DNA of 64,000 nucleotides, taken from contig JAJCZU010000003.1 of the NCBI GenBank assembly GCA_029262235.1, forward strand, positions 186,001-250,000, written 5' to 3'. Source of the stretch: Candidatus Eiseniibacteriota bacterium (GTDB lineage: Bacteria > Orphanbacterota > Orphanbacteria > Orphanbacterales > Orphanbacteraceae). The notes under the pieces are model-generated. The model ran no database searches. It saw only the letters and a list, made by a program, of their open reading frames with translations, and was not told the DNA's origin. Every line of letters begins with the position of its first letter. Within the stretch, counting starts at the first letter, position 1. The position numbers and the translations under genes are program-made. Below, piece by piece: positions 42,109 to 49,981 of this stretch.

Positions 42109-42840
42109 TTACTCCGGATGCTCCGTCGACGTTTCTTCGGCGAGCAGTTTCTCCACTTTGCTTATCACGTCTTTGACTTCCACGCGGCCTTTCCACTCGG
42201 CAACGATACGTCCTTCGCGATCGATCAGGTACATCGCCGGAATCGCCGCAACGCCGAACGCCGCCCAGGCGGGTTCTTCTTTCGCGTCGATCGCAACCGG
42301 GTAGGGGAGCGGCTTCTTCTCCAGGAAATCGGCGACCTTTTTCGGATCGTCGTCGATCGAGATGCCGAGGATCGTGAGCCCGTCGTCCGCGTAGTCGCGA
42401 TGAAGCTTCGTGAGTTTCGGCATCGCCTTGATGCACGGCTTGCACCAAGTCGCCCAGAAGTCGACGAGCAGAAGATCGTCGCGCGCTTCGCCCAGCCTGA
42501 TCTCCGTTTCGCCCAGCGTTTGCAGCGCGACCGCGGGAGCGGGTCTGGGAAGCGGGAGTCTCACGTACCCTGCCGGGAACGCGTCGAACGCCTCGGCGCA
42601 CGGCCCGGAGCAGAAATGATACGCCTCTCCTTCGTGCATGCGCGAGGCAACTACATTCTCCTCGCCATGTCCGGAGCCGCGCATCTCGCAGGTTCGACAG
42701 ACGGCCATTTCGGGAGTGCCTGCCTTCTCGTTTTCGGCGAAGGCAATGCCCGGGGCGGCGATGGCCGTGATGCCGGAGAGCGCAGCGAGGCAAACCGTAG
42801 CCCCGAGAACAAGAGTCGCCATTCGTATCGTATTCATCAT
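42109..42840 (-). CDS. YHS-like metal-binding domain fused to TlpA-type thioredoxin
   Basis: About 243 residues from ATG 42840 (or 42837); AGGAGAGG precedes it. Signal peptide ending 'IAFAENE'. A short TRASH/YHS-like domain follows, with Cys48, Cys51 and Cys77, Cys81 ('CRTCEMRG' ... 'YHFCSGPCAEAF'). Next comes a TlpA/ResA thioredoxin domain with WCKPC (Cys133, Cys136) and 'VAAIPAMYLIDREGRIV' cis-Pro loop. It probably reduces or matures a periplasmic metalloprotein (cytochrome, Cu site) and binds the metal itself. It lies next to a broken barrel gene. The pairing of the two domains in one small protein is uncommon. Confidence 0.85.
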   Translation of the reverse strand: MMNTIRMATLVLGATVCLAALSGITAIAAPGIAFAENEKAGTPEMAVCRTCEMRGSGHGEENVVASRMHEGEAYHFCSGPCAEAFDAFPAGYVRLPLPRPAPAVALQTLGETEIRLGEARDDLLLVDFWATWCKPCIKAMPKLTKLHRDYADDGLTILGISIDDDPKKVADFLEKKPLPYPVAIDAKEEPAWAAFGVAAIPAMYLIDREGRIVAEWKGRVEVKDVISKVEKLLAEETSTEHPE

Positions 42841-42870
42841 CAGACCTCTCCTGATTCCTGTAATCAAATT

Positions 42871-43650
42871 CTAGAAACCGAACGAAACCGAGATGCCAGG
42901 CTCTTCGAGCCAGACCCAGAGAAACGAAATCGTCGCTCTCGGCATGTCGTAGTTCAGCAGCATGTGCGTTTCCGCGCCGTCGTACATCGGGCGCACCGAG
43001 AAGCCGCGTCCGAGTGCAAGCGTTGCGCCGAACGGAAAGTTGATCTCGTCGTCCCACTCGGAGTAATTGACCGTCGCGTAGGTCGCAAGCCCGAGTTCCG
43101 GGATGCTCTTCGCCAGCGTCATGTAGTACGACTGCTCGCCCGGGGGCGAACCGATGCGGTCCGAGCTCGTCCCCAGAAACACTCCGGGCACGCGCGGCCC
43201 TTCGGTTGTCAGAAAGAGCGTCACGAGCGGCCCGACCTCTTCCGCCACCGCGTTGAATTCGACGCCGAGCTGGAGCCTGGGATGCACGCGCACATTGGCC
43301 GTGCTTCGCCAGCGTGCGCGCTCGACGCTCGTATCGACGTAGCGCTGCGAAAACGTGTAGCGCGTGCTCAATCCTTCACCCCCCACGGGAGCGCCTTCAC
43401 CGGGTCAGCCGGATCAGGTAGGCGCGTGTGCGAACGGGCGGGGAGAGGGGGGCGCGGGCTTGGCCGACTCCGGCGGTGTCGTTTGCGCAGGCGCCACAGA
43501 TGGCGCGGAAGCCGTCGAGTCCTCGAGATTCTGCATGGAGGCAGTGGCGATAGCCGGCCCCCCCAGCAGGAACACGAGGACCAGCGCCAGGGCCAGGCTC
43601 GGCATGATCCGCCAGGTGGCCGCGCTTGCAGTTGTCCAGAGTGATGTCAT
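42871..43650 (-). pseudogene. Outer-membrane beta-barrel gene split by two in-frame TGA codons
   Basis: From ATG 43650 the frame encodes a signal peptide ('MPSLALALVLVFLLGGPAIATAS') and a Pro/Ala-rich linker ending 'FAHAPT', then hits TGA at 43416-43414 and, two codons on, TGA at 43407-43405. The same frame then continues open to 42871 with a 171-residue protein of alternating amphipathic strands, 'RLQLGVEFNAVAEEVGPLVTLFL' through to 'GISVSFGF'. It ends in Phe like outer-membrane barrels. Each part alone is incomplete: a leader with no body and a barrel with no leader. Other genes here end in TGA, so recoding is unlikely, and nonsense mutation, sequencing error or two separate proteins remain possible. 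It sits behind the YHS-thioredoxin gene. Confidence 0.6.
43391..43435 (-). other. Stem-loop containing both TGA codons
   Basis: Outer arms GCGCCT / AGGCGC and inner arms CCGG / CCGG with a GTCAG loop enclose both in-frame TGA codons of the broken barrel gene. It may be accidental structure in GC-rich DNA or part of a regulated junction. Confidence 0.35.
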
Positions 43651-43795
43651 TCGGGCACCATACTAATAGAGAACAGGATACGTCACGGGAAGTTCCCCTG
43701 TGGGTAAGATCGGCACCGTCGGCCTCCGTCTTAATCGACTCTCCCCGTGCCCCCGCGTGCGTAATCGATAGTCGGTGCTTTGATATACTTCGGTC

Positions 43796-44287
43796 ATGGC
43801 CAGGAAGAACTATCTGATCGAAGGTGTCTCCGGTACGGGGAAAAGTGCTGTCTGTCATGAACTGCGAAGACGTGGCTATGAAGCGATCGACGGAGACAAC
43901 GAGCTTGCGTATCAAGGTGATCCCGAGTCGGGCAGGAAGTCCGAAGAGGCCAGGCACGAACATCATATCTGGGATGTAGGCAAGGTTCGTGAAATCGCGG
44001 CAAGCAGGGAGAGTGCCGTTGCGTTCTTCTGCGGTGGTTCACGAAACTTTCGCAAGTTCATTCACCTGTTCGATGGCGTTTTTGTTCTCGATGTCGATGT
44101 GGATACACTCAATCGGCGGCTCGACGCCCGCCCGGGCGATGACTGGGGAAAACGGCAGGCGGAGCGTGAGTTGATCTTACGTTTACATGCGAGTAAAGAG
44201 GACCTGCCGCGCGATGCTACGGTCGTAGACGCGACGCGGTCGCTGGAAGAAGTGGTCGACGAGATGATTCGGCGCGCTGAAGCTTAG
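43796..44287 (+). CDS. P-loop kinase-like ATPase
   Basis: 163 residues. Walker A 'GVSGTGKS' (residues 10-17), nucleoside/shikimate-kinase-like layout with 'AIDGDNELAYQ', Walker-B-like 'FVLDVDVDTLNRRLDARP', and a Arg/Glu-rich lid. Similar proteins annotated as AAA or nucleotide kinases have unknown substrates. The start is ATG 43796; a TATACT box ends 6 bases upstream, and there is no RBS, which again suggests a leaderless mRNA. Function not assigned. Confidence 0.7.
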   Translation: MARKNYLIEGVSGTGKSAVCHELRRRGYEAIDGDNELAYQGDPESGRKSEEARHEHHIWDVGKVREIAASRESAVAFFCGGSRNFRKFIHLFDGVFVLDVDVDTLNRRLDARPGDDWGKRQAERELILRLHASKEDLPRDATVVDATRSLEEVVDEMIRRAEA

Positions 44288-44312
44288 CTCGGAACCGGCA
44301 CTCGAGAGCCTG

Positions 44313-44330
44313 GCTCGGTACCCCCCGAGC
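44313..44330. terminator. Hairpin between convergent genes
   Basis: Stem GCTCGG / CCGAGC with a 6-base loop in the gap between the kinase-like gene and the convergent secreted protein gene. No T tract on either side; possible bidirectional, Rho-aided terminator. Confidence 0.45.
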
Positions 44331-44386
44331 ACCGCGGAAGCGTTCGGGTTCTCGCGGAAGCATGCGATGGAGACGCTCCCTCTTGT

Positions 44387-45424
44387 CTATCGTACGAGCA
44401 GGATCGGCGTCGTTTCGTTCACACCGTTCGCGCGCGCATTCACGAAGTAACGTCCCGAAGGCACCGCATTCCCCTGCTCGTCACGTCCCCGCCACGCAAT
44501 CTCGACGGCGCCCGCGTTTACGAAGCCGCGATGCAGCGTGCGCACACGACGACCGGCCGTGTCGTAGATCGCGATCGTGACGAACGCTTCGCGCGGTGAC
44601 CTGTAGTGAATCACAGTCGCCGGGTTGAACGGATTCGGGCGCGCTTCGATGCCGTGCAGACGTGCCGGGACCGGAGTCTCGCCTTCGACAACGCCTTCGG
44701 CAACGCTCGTGGCAACGCCGGTTTCGATCGTGGCAGTCCAGTTGTCGATGCGCGGCACGGCGGTGTACGAGACGTTGCCCGAATTCCACAGGAACCAGCC
44801 GAAACGGATCGGTGCGCCCCCCGGCGAGAAGTCCGGGAACGTGTCGACCGCAATGATGTTGCCCGGACACTCCTGCGTGTCGACGCGCCGGAAGTTCGTG
44901 GCGACCAGGGAGTCGCCGCTTCGGGCCGTCCACGCCGTCCCCACGCCGATCGCGGCCGCCGGGCCGAAGTAGAGGCGCCCGTCCTGGCTCAGCAGCAGGC
45001 CGGTTGCCGCACCTGAGCCGAAGCATCCGTCCTGCGCGTGGCACGAAAAGTCCGCGCTCCAGCTCACGTGCGCGATGCCGCCCGTCGCCGCGGGGTCGAC
45101 GAGCGACGCCAGATGCACCGCCGCCGTGGCCGCGTTCGAGTAGCTGCCCGAAGGCACGTTCACCTCGTTGCTTACCCTGCGGGAGGCCGGCGGATTGCCC
45201 TCCGTGCTGTCGTGGAACGATGTGGACGACGACGTCCCGCAGACGAGGGCAGTCAGACTCCAGTTCGCGTCAGCAAGATCGCCGTCCGAGAAGACGATCG
45301 CCGCGCGGGCCGGGGGCGCGGGCCAGCACAATAGAAGCGCAAGTACCGGCACGAGAAAGAAGGCGCGATGCGCGAGAACGCCGATTGTGGCCCGCCCGGG
45401 GCCGGGTGCGAAGTCGTGATGCAT
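44387..45424 (-). CDS. Secreted protein with FlgD-like sorting tail
   Basis: 345 residues from ATG 45424, RBS AAGGTGG. A signal peptide 'AFFLVPVLALLLCWPAPPARA' is followed by 220 residues of beta-rich, Ser/Thr/Gly-rich sequence with two to three Cys pairs and no family I recognise. The C-terminus carries 'EARPNPFNPATVIHYRS', 'IAIYDTAGRRVRTLHRG' and 'GNAVPSGRYFVNARANG', a T9SS/FlgD-like sorting domain. It is the second such protein here. Probably extracellular or cell-surface; function unknown. Confidence 0.75.
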   Translation of the reverse strand: MHHDFAPGPGRATIGVLAHRAFFLVPVLALLLCWPAPPARAAIVFSDGDLADANWSLTALVCGTSSSTSFHDSTEGNPPASRRVSNEVNVPSGSYSNAATAAVHLASLVDPAATGGIAHVSWSADFSCHAQDGCFGSGAATGLLLSQDGRLYFGPAAAIGVGTAWTARSGDSLVATNFRRVDTQECPGNIIAVDTFPDFSPGGAPIRFGWFLWNSGNVSYTAVPRIDNWTATIETGVATSVAEGVVEGETPVPARLHGIEARPNPFNPATVIHYRSPREAFVTIAIYDTAGRRVRTLHRGFVNAGAVEIAWRGRDEQGNAVPSGRYFVNARANGVNETTPILLVR

Positions 45425-45643
45425 GAGACCCACCTTTTCCGGATATCGATTCAGCAGCAGAGGTACGGCAGTCGAGCGGCGTGGCAGCCCGGCGCGTTCG
45501 CCGGCGCGTTCGACCATTATCAGGTGCTGTTTGGGGTGGGCGGAAATTCTCCCGCGGGATGGGGGGGAACGCTATCTAAAACACACCGTCGAGCATGTGA
45601 ATGTGTTGAGGGTTTTACCGATCATGAGTTGCCTTTGCGCCTG

Positions 45644-48373
45644 TCACTCGCCCAGTACCAGGTCCCAGTTCGTCACGAGATTCCAGTGCTTGCCGCCGCG
45701 GTCGGCGGCCGCGGGGCGCTCGATGACGACGAAGAGTTCGCCGTCGTCCCGCACGGCGTACTGATGCGTCCGGATCCCCACAGGGTTACCCATGTTCGTA
45801 TCGAACAGCTTGCGGACTTCGCCGATCGCGAGCCCGCCGTCGCTGGCGGGAGTGACGGCGACGGCCATGATCTCGCTGTCGAGACTCATGAAGTAGATCT
45901 CCCGTCCGTCGCCCCGCCATCGCGGCATGCCGCCGCCGTTCGTCGAGATCTGCCATTTCTCCTCGAGATCGGGAAAGCTCTGCACGTAGACCTCGAGCCG
46001 GCCGGACGCGTTCGATGTATAGGCCATCCACTTGACGTCGGGGGAAAGCGCGGCCTGCACTTCCCGATACGGCGTGGCGAGAAGGGTCACGGGCTTTCCG
46101 ATCCAGCGCTCCAGGGAGTCCGGTTCCGGCGCTTCCCCCTCGAGGTCGATCGCCGCGAGATTCTCGTACTCGTCGAGCGTGACGCGGGAATAGACGATCC
46201 AGCGCCCGTCGCGCGACCAGTCGTGCGGAACCTTGTCCAGCGCATTCTTTCCGACGAGTTCCCGTTCGCCCGCACCGCTCGCGAGACGCCGATAGATCTC
46301 GGAACCGTCCGCGTAGACGACACGTCGTCCGTCGGGCGACCAGACCGGATCGTCGGCGGTTCCCGTAAGCGAAAGGCGTGAGTAGGTCTCTCGGCCGAGA
46401 TCGTAAATCCAGACGTCGATGTCCCGACCCTCCGCGTCCGCCCGCATGAACGCGACGCGGTTCCCGTCGGGCGACAGCGCGAGGTCGTCCATGCCGAAGT
46501 CGTTTTCGACCGAAGCGACGGTGCTGCCATCCCGGTCGTAGGAGGTAAGCCGGGACCCCGTCTGGCTGACTTCGCTCGAATATACGAGAATGCCGTTCTG
46601 CGAAACGTCGAAGTCGGCGCGCCCCCAGCCGGTCGATGAGGCCATCGGTTCGAGGATCGTGATCGCGTCTCCCGTGAACTTGCGCGACTTCGGATCGAAC
46701 GGCGCCGCGATCAGCGTGCTCCCGCGCGCGTAGAGGAGATGCCCGTTCGCGTAGCGCGCGCTCGATTCTAGGTCCGCCAGCTTCTCGTTCACCGATCCGT
46801 CGAGCGACGCGACCCGCAGCTCGGCGACGTCATTGTTTGGTGAGCTCAGATAGACGAAGTGCTCGCCGTCCGGGAGGAAGCACGGAAATCGATGAGAATC
46901 GACATCGGCGCCCGTACTCACGTCCGTTACGGGAACGGGATCGCCCCCCGAAGCCGGTAACGTGAAGATGCCGCCGCCCCGTTCGGGCGCGAACACGATA
47001 CGATCCGAAACGCCCCACGCGCCGCCGCGCGCGTTCGGCGCGGGACAGAGCGTGACCGAAGGCCCTCCGCTCGCGGGAATCTTGCGCAGGCTGCCGTTCG
47101 CGAAGTACGCAACGTGGCGGCTGTCGGGCGACCAGAACGGATAGGCCGCGCCTTCGGTGCCTGGCATCGAACGGGGCGCCGGGTTTTCGATCGAACGAAT
47201 CCAGAGGTTGAAACTCCCCTCTTCGGAGACCGCAGCGTACGCGACTTGACGCCCGTCCGGAGAGATCGACAGATGGCCGCCGCCACCCAGAATGGCGGGC
47301 GAGTCGTCCGGAAGCCGGATCGAGGTCGCCATGCGCATGCGCTCGGGGTGATCGCGGGTGAGAAGTACGAACGCGAGCACGGCCGCCAGAACCCCCAACG
47401 CGCCCGCCACGATCCACGGCAGGCGCGCGGCCCGGCGCCGATGCGCCGCCACCGGCGCCGGAATGCCCGCCATCGAGCCACCCTCGATGATCCATCGCAA
47501 TTGTAAGAGCATGTCGTGCGCCGTTTGCACGCGGTCTTCGGGGTCCTTTGCGAGGCACGCTTTCACGAGGTTCTCGAGCGCCGGCGGCGTGAGCGGCGCC
47601 ACCTGCGAAATCGGCGCCGGGTCGCGCTCCAGAATCGCCGCGATCAGCGACGCCTGGCTCTGGCCTTCGAAAGCCTTCTTCCCCGTCGCCATCTCGTAGA
47701 GAATCGCGCCGAACGAAAAGAGGTCGCTCCGCGCGTCCGCCTCGCGCCCCTCGAGCTGCTCCGGCGCCATGTACTGGAACGTCCCGAGAATCGTGCCCGC
47801 CTGCGTGATCGGCTGCGGCGTGCCCGCGTGCGTCGCCATCTGCGTGAGCGTGCTGACGGGATCAGCCGCGCCCGTCTCCATGATCTTCGCCAGGCCGAAG
47901 TCGAGCAGCTTCACGCCCGCGCGCGTCAGCATGATGTTGCCCGGTTTCAGGTCGCGATGCACGATGCCCGCGCGATGCGCCGCGTCCAGCGCCTCGGCGA
48001 TCTCAGCCCCGATGCGCAGCATCTCGTCCGTGCGCAGGCCCCCCGTGTCCGTGCGGTCCCGGCCGTTCGCCAGACGGTCCGCCAGCGTCTCGCCGTCGAT
48101 GAATTCCATCACCAGGAAGTCGACGTCCCCCTCGCGGCCGATGTCGAACAGCGAGCAGACGTGCGGGTGGTTCAAGCTCGAGATCGTGCGCGCCTCCCGC
48201 TCGAAGCGGCCCCGCAGCTCCTCGTTCTCGCTCATGTGCGCGGGAAGCACCTTGATCGCGACCGAACGGTCGAGGCGCGTGTCGTGGGCGCGATACACCT
48301 CGCCCATACCGCCCGCGCCGATCGCTTCGATGATTTCGTAAGGACCTAGATTGCTGCCGGGTTGGAGTGCCAT
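45644..48373 (-). CDS. Ser/Thr protein kinase with C-terminal TolB-like propeller
   Basis: 909 residues. Kinase domain: Gly loop 'GAGGMGEVYRAHD', Lys41, HRD (139-141) 'HRDLKPGNIML', DFG (158-160), 'GTFQYMAPEQLEG'. A single transmembrane helix (about 319-338) leads to a periplasmic WD40/PD40-type repeat region: 'HLSISPDGRQVAYAA', 'YPFWSPDSRHVAYFANG', 'DDLALSPDGNRVAFMR', 'DPVWSPDGRRVVYADG'. This pattern is common in Acidobacteria and related phyla. Signals sensed by the propeller and kinase targets are unknown. A TAAACT box ends 6 bases before ATG, without RBS. A degenerate copy of the first 45 codons is found at 49456-49580. Confidence 0.9.
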   Translation of the reverse strand: MALQPGSNLGPYEIIEAIGAGGMGEVYRAHDTRLDRSVAIKVLPAHMSENEELRGRFEREARTISSLNHPHVCSLFDIGREGDVDFLVMEFIDGETLADRLANGRDRTDTGGLRTDEMLRIGAEIAEALDAAHRAGIVHRDLKPGNIMLTRAGVKLLDFGLAKIMETGAADPVSTLTQMATHAGTPQPITQAGTILGTFQYMAPEQLEGREADARSDLFSFGAILYEMATGKKAFEGQSQASLIAAILERDPAPISQVAPLTPPALENLVKACLAKDPEDRVQTAHDMLLQLRWIIEGGSMAGIPAPVAAHRRRAARLPWIVAGALGVLAAVLAFVLLTRDHPERMRMATSIRLPDDSPAILGGGGHLSISPDGRQVAYAAVSEEGSFNLWIRSIENPAPRSMPGTEGAAYPFWSPDSRHVAYFANGSLRKIPASGGPSVTLCPAPNARGGAWGVSDRIVFAPERGGGIFTLPASGGDPVPVTDVSTGADVDSHRFPCFLPDGEHFVYLSSPNNDVAELRVASLDGSVNEKLADLESSARYANGHLLYARGSTLIAAPFDPKSRKFTGDAITILEPMASSTGWGRADFDVSQNGILVYSSEVSQTGSRLTSYDRDGSTVASVENDFGMDDLALSPDGNRVAFMRADAEGRDIDVWIYDLGRETYSRLSLTGTADDPVWSPDGRRVVYADGSEIYRRLASGAGERELVGKNALDKVPHDWSRDGRWIVYSRVTLDEYENLAAIDLEGEAPEPDSLERWIGKPVTLLATPYREVQAALSPDVKWMAYTSNASGRLEVYVQSFPDLEEKWQISTNGGGMPRWRGDGREIYFMSLDSEIMAVAVTPASDGGLAIGEVRKLFDTNMGNPVGIRTHQYAVRDDGELFVVIERPAAADRGGKHWNLVTNWDLVLGE

Positions 48374-48563
48374 TCGGGGAGTTTAGGGGAGGGGGTGCGG
48401 GGGAGCAAGGAGAGAGGGGGGGAGGGGCGAGGGTGACAGGTGTTGCTAGAATCAATTTGACAAGGATCTCCCTGTCACGCCGTGCCGTTTGGGATGATAC
48501 GCTGCGCCTCATGATTGGCGCGGATGAGTGCGGTTGGACGCAGATCTTATTTCACGTCTGTGC

Positions 48564-48569
48564 TACAAT
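48564..48569 (+). promoter_or_regulatory. -10 box before the ScoMcrA-head gene
   Basis: TACAAT, preceded by TGTGC, 84 bases before the next start codon. The -35 is not clear. It marks the first plus-strand transcript of the acquired region. Confidence 0.4.
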
Positions 48570-48652
48570 CCTTTGTTCCAAAAGTAATGTTATGAAGCTT
48601 AGTGCGAACGCCAATAACGGGCGAACCCTCTTCTAGCGCATCGGAGGTAATC

Positions 48653-48946
48653 ATGTCACTTTCTGATCTGACAGATCGAAACGCCGTTATATTGGCCATT
48701 CACGAGTGCAATGAGATGGGACGTCGACAGTTCCTGAAGAAGTACGGATTTGGCTATGCACGTTCGTATTTCCTCCATTACAAACGTGAGGAGTATGACT
48801 CGAAGGCTATTGTCGGTGTTGCGTACGGGAACCAGTTTCCTGAGCAGGGACCTCTGTTAAGCAAGCAATTCAGTGGTGGAGAAGATACAGTGGCCAGGAA
48901 ACTGCGTTCGCTAGGATTTCAAGTTGCGGCTGTCTCCAGGAAGTAA
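48653..48946 (+). CDS. ScoMcrA-like N-terminal head domain protein (orphan)
   Basis: 97 residues, start set by GGAGGTAATC before ATG 48653. It matches the N-terminal head found on ScoMcrA-type restriction enzymes and related proteins: 'AIHECNEMGRRQFLKKYGFG', 'SYFLHYKREEYDSKAIVGVAYG' and 'FSGGEDTVARKLRSLGFQV'. In full-length ScoMcrA it precedes SRA, sulfur-binding and HNH domains that read phosphorothioated or methylated DNA. None of these follow here; after the stop there is degenerate DNA. It is either a remnant or an orphan stand-alone domain. Its position at the edge of a phosphorothioation island is suggestive. Confidence 0.7.
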   Translation: MSLSDLTDRNAVILAIHECNEMGRRQFLKKYGFGYARSYFLHYKREEYDSKAIVGVAYGNQFPEQGPLLSKQFSGGEDTVARKLRSLGFQVAAVSRK

Positions 48947-49304
48947 TCATCCGAATGAACCTGAGGAGCGAACCTCGGAACTTGACCCATCGGATCCGGC
49001 TGCTTTAAGCCGATCTCGGTACTCGGCCTCACGATCTTGGGCTCTCGGGGAGGAGATTCCCCTTAGGGATCGGATACCGAATCCCGAAGGCAGCAGGTCA
49101 ACCAACTCGCGAATGGTGACTGCGTCACAATAGCAATGCTTTCAGCAGCTAATGCAAGGCGAGGCCGAGTACCAATCCGGTAGAATGTCAAAAATCAAGG
49201 ATCCAACGCTAGCCCCTTTCTTAAACCGAGTACGTTCACGTCGGGTTATTCCCCGATCCCACGGACACATTCGAAAGGCGTTATAATGCCTTTGGAGGTG
49301 TCAC
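48947..49304. other. Degenerate intergenic DNA at the left edge of the island
   Basis: No convincing gene. On the minus strand a coding-like stretch ('IRELVDLLPSGFGIRSLRG') without start or defined end suggests a decayed gene. A TATAAT box (49282-49287) and GGAGGT belong to the IS fragment that follows. Confidence 0.4.
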
Positions 49305-49436
49305 ATGCCACGACGCAAGTACTCGAACGAATTCAAGCGTGAAGCCGTCGCTCTGACGCAGGAGCCTGGAGTTACACAGACTCAAGTGGCTCGCGAGCTC
49401 GGTCTGCCCTTTGGCTTGCTAGAGCCATCGGAGTAG
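49305..49436 (+). pseudogene. Truncated IS3-family transposase OrfA
   Basis: 43 codons from ATG 49305, with TATAAT (49282-49287) and GGAGGT upstream. 'MPRRKYSNEFKREAVALTQ' and 'VTQTQVARELGL' are the N-terminal helix-turn-helix of IS3-type OrfA (HTH_Tnp_1). The frame then runs into unrelated sequence ('PFGLLEPSE') and stops. No OrfB follows, so the element is a stub at the left border of the acquired region. Confidence 0.8.
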
Positions 49437-49455
49437 CAACGTCTTTCTTCGCTAA

Positions 49456-49580
49456 CTCGAAGCGGCCCTACAACTCCTAGTTCTCGCTCATGTGAGCGAA
49501 CAGAACTCTGATCTCCACCGAACGCGCGGCTACGTGTCGTGAGCGCGACACACCTCGCCCAAACCGCCCACGTCGAGATC
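49456..49580 (-). pseudogene. Degenerate Ser/Thr kinase 5' fragment
   Basis: On the minus strand this closely resembles bases 48190-48330, the start of the kinase gene. Reading 'GGLGEVCRAHDT' then stop corresponds to 'GGMGEVYRAHDT', and the DNA that encodes 'MSENEEL' is also recognisable. Stops and indels abound. It could be a decayed duplication of the neighbouring kinase or a remnant of a paralogue. Confidence 0.65.
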
Positions 49581-49619
49581 ATGCTGTTGACCCCTTGTGC
49601 GGATAGCGTCTAGCTCTGA

Positions 49620-49657
49620 TTTCGTACTACGAAAGCCACGAAACCGAGATAGTTTCG
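49620..49657. promoter_or_regulatory. Cluster of CGAAA half-sites, candidate island operator
   Basis: Two dyads in tandem: TTTCGT-ACT-ACGAAA (49620-49634) and CGAAAC-7 bases-GTTTCG (49639-49657). A fifth half-site CGAAAC lies at 49725-49730. They sit just upstream of a promoter and of the helix-turn-helix gene that starts the operon, the usual layout for autoregulation. Confidence 0.55.
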
Positions 49658-49666
49658 CATGCTCGC

Positions 49667-49695
49667 TTGACGGCCATGTTACGCCGTGTTACACC
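49667..49695 (+). promoter_or_regulatory. Candidate promoter of the phosphorothioation operon
   Basis: -35 TTGACG (49667-49672), 17-base spacer, -10 TACACC (49690-49695). The -10 is weak. It lies between the CGAAA dyads and the regulator start. Confidence 0.45.
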
Positions 49696-49753
49696 GGTCA
49701 GAGAGAGTGGGCACTGAAGGGAAACGAAACCGTGGGGGCGGAGTTTGTCTATC

Positions 49754-49981
49754 GTGATTGACGGAAAGGTCTACTATTCTACCGCAGACGTTATCGAGCA
49801 GACTGGCGTTTCTCGGCAGTCCATTTGGCGTTGGCGCAAAGAGGGCAAGATCCCTTCCGGGCATCGTTACCGAGACCAACAACTAGTCTTCTCCGAGGCC
49901 GACCTTAGGTTGATTCGGGCGCATGCGCACCGGATACGGCCACTTGGATACAATGCGTCACCCGCGGAGAACCGTCGTTGA
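49754..49981 (+). CDS. MerR-like helix-turn-helix regulator of the island
   Basis: 75 residues if GTG 49754 is used (GGAG 11 bases before); a TTG at 49745 is too close to that site. 'YYSTADVIEQTGVSRQSIWRWRKEGKIPSGHRYRDQQLVFSEADLRLIR' is a winged helix of MerR/excisionase type, with no effector domain. Its stop overlaps the TTG start of the cysteine desulfurase by 4 bases. Probable autoregulator of the operon, binding the CGAAA repeats upstream. Confidence 0.72.
   Translation: MIDGKVYYSTADVIEQTGVSRQSIWRWRKEGKIPSGHRYRDQQLVFSEADLRLIRAHAHRIRPLGYNASPAENRR

Noticed and set aside
43391-43435. TPP riboswitch
   Set aside because: The minus strand has CCTGATCCGG...AAGG, like the 3' half of a TPP aptamer. 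The required 5' half with CTGAGA is absent, the element lies inside a coding frame and no thiamine gene follows.
42871-43650. Recoded UGA (as Gly or Sec)
   Set aside because: Many intact genes in the window end in TGA and overlap the next ATG, so TGA is a stop here. No SECIS-like structure or partner gene was seen.
48592-48636. 14-codon leader peptide before the ScoMcrA-head gene
   Set aside because: ATG without RBS and no regulatory codon pattern; probably chance.
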